NCBI GenBank assembly: GCA_003449595.1 | Contig: DMHB01000468.1 | Span: forward strand, 1-14,797 | Direction of reading: 5' to 3' | Length of the DNA: 14,797 nucleotides | DNA from: Microscillaceae bacterium | Lineage (GTDB): Bacteria > Bacteroidota > Bacteroidia > Cytophagales > Microscillaceae | Part shown: in pieces, positions 14,271-14,797 of the stretch | How the letters are laid out: each line of letters starts with the position of its first letter | How positions within the stretch are numbered: the stretch's first letter is position 1 | The notes under the pieces: generated by a model | What the model was told of the DNA's origin: nothing | The model's input: only the letters and a program-made list of their open reading frames with translations | Databases searched by the model: none | Program-made: the position numbers and the translations under genes

Positions 14271-14684
14271 ATGAAATTGGAAGGTTTTCAAGTGGTTTCG
14301 CAGAAATTATTCAAAATATCGCTCACCTTTTTGTTGTGGGCTGGTTTAAACAGTGCAGGAATGGCACAAGAAATAAAGCAGTTTAGTGGCCAATTAGTGC
14401 AAAAACCTTGGTCAAAAACAGGTCAGAGTTATTGCGCGCAAGGCAGTGATTACTGGGTTTTAGTAAGTGAACAAGGCGAAGAATATGTGTTAGCATTTGA
14501 TAAAAAACTAAAAATCAGCAAGCACATCGATAAATTTGTAACCATAGAAGGATACATGAAAGAAAAGCGCATTGAGTTTAACGATAAAGTGCCTAACCAA
14601 CATCCCATAAGCTACAATCCTATCAATGGCCAAGTTGAAAACACTTATACGTGCGAAGTACTGGTTGTTATAAAGATTTTGTAG
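14271..14684 (+). CDS. Small secreted protein of unknown function, OB-fold-like
   Basis: 137 residues. A signal peptide (about 12-32, ending SAGMA before Gln33) sends it to the periplasm or outside. The mature part, about 105 residues, alternates beta-strand-like segments: FSGQLVQKPW, DYWVLVSEQGEEYVLAF, KFVTIEGYMKEKRIEF and a final TCEVLVVIKI. This resembles small OB-fold or beta-barrel proteins in which a ligand-independent barrel closes on the last strand, but I do not recognise a family. Cys55 and Cys128 are the only cysteines and could form one disulfide, fitting an exported protein. It is transcribed away from the PLP-enzyme gene across a 49-base gap that contains its promoter. The 113 bases after its stop hold no identifiable gene. 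Confidence 0.75.
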   Translation: MKLEGFQVVSQKLFKISLTFLLWAGLNSAGMAQEIKQFSGQLVQKPWSKTGQSYCAQGSDYWVLVSEQGEEYVLAFDKKLKISKHIDKFVTIEGYMKEKRIEFNDKVPNQHPISYNPINGQVENTYTCEVLVVIKIL

Positions 14685-14797
14685 GGTGGCTCAATAGCTT
14701 AAGGAAGATCTTTTACCAAAGATAAATTTGTTATAATGACAAAATAAGCCGGTAAAATTAAAGAGTTATCTACCAAATACATTTAGAGATGTGGAGA

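Noticed and set aside
14717..14724. Minus-strand exact TAnnTTTG near the window end
   Set aside because: It points into the 3' end of the plus-strand secreted-protein gene with no minus-strand gene to serve. In AT-rich DNA it is likely chance.
14731..14737. TTATAAT, a sigma-70-like -10 box
   Set aside because: The window follows the Bacteroidota promoter pattern, no -35 box is present and no gene follows within the window.

Overview
The window looks like chromosomal DNA from a member of the Bacteroidota, probably Cytophagia-like. Four copies of the Bacteroidota -7 promoter element TAnnTTTG sit 23-33 bases upstream of plus-strand starts. Shine-Dalgarno sequences are absent. The encoded proteins include a TonB-dependent receptor with a carboxypeptidase-regulatory N-domain, a DUF2141 protein and a histidine kinase with a KETAHQLGTP H-box, all common in that phylum. 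No phage, transposon, CRISPR or plasmid genes were seen.

Layout. (1) 1-2696: AT-rich promoter region, a membrane-anchored or secreted penicillin-acylase-type Ntn hydrolase, and a hairpin terminator. (2) 2700-2949: a minus-strand tRNA-like gene with an oversized variable arm, and a divergent regulatory region for an Lrp/AsnC regulator. (3) 2950-5231: the Lrp/AsnC gene, then a likely two-gene unit of an OmpA-domain protein and a membrane coiled-coil protein with a helix-hairpin-helix-like C-terminus. (4) 5236-5845: gmhA on the minus strand, with its terminator, for heptose synthesis. (5) 6015-8892: an orphan sensor kinase and a membrane-anchored FMN-binding glutamate-synthase-like protein. (6) 8893-9666: a small membrane protein that is probably the remnant of a longer broken gene. 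(7) 9601-13335: a probable metal-homeostasis locus of ZIP transporter, TonB receptor and DUF2141 protein. (8) 13337-14684: a minus-strand ACC-deaminase/D-cysteine-desulfhydrase-type PLP enzyme and a divergent small secreted protein.

Two observations stand out. First, the ZIP gene and the TonB receptor gene each carry a TTTAGA-N4-TCTAAA palindrome ending exactly three bases before the -7 element, so one repressor probably controls metal movement across both membranes. Second, the tRNA-like gene at 2700-2816 keeps all tRNA stems and has its own promoter and terminator. It combines a Leu-type D-arm, a GUC triplet in the anticodon position, U37, a G discriminator and a variable region of about 48 nt, which fits no standard tRNA class. 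All functional calls come from reading the sequence; no database search was run.
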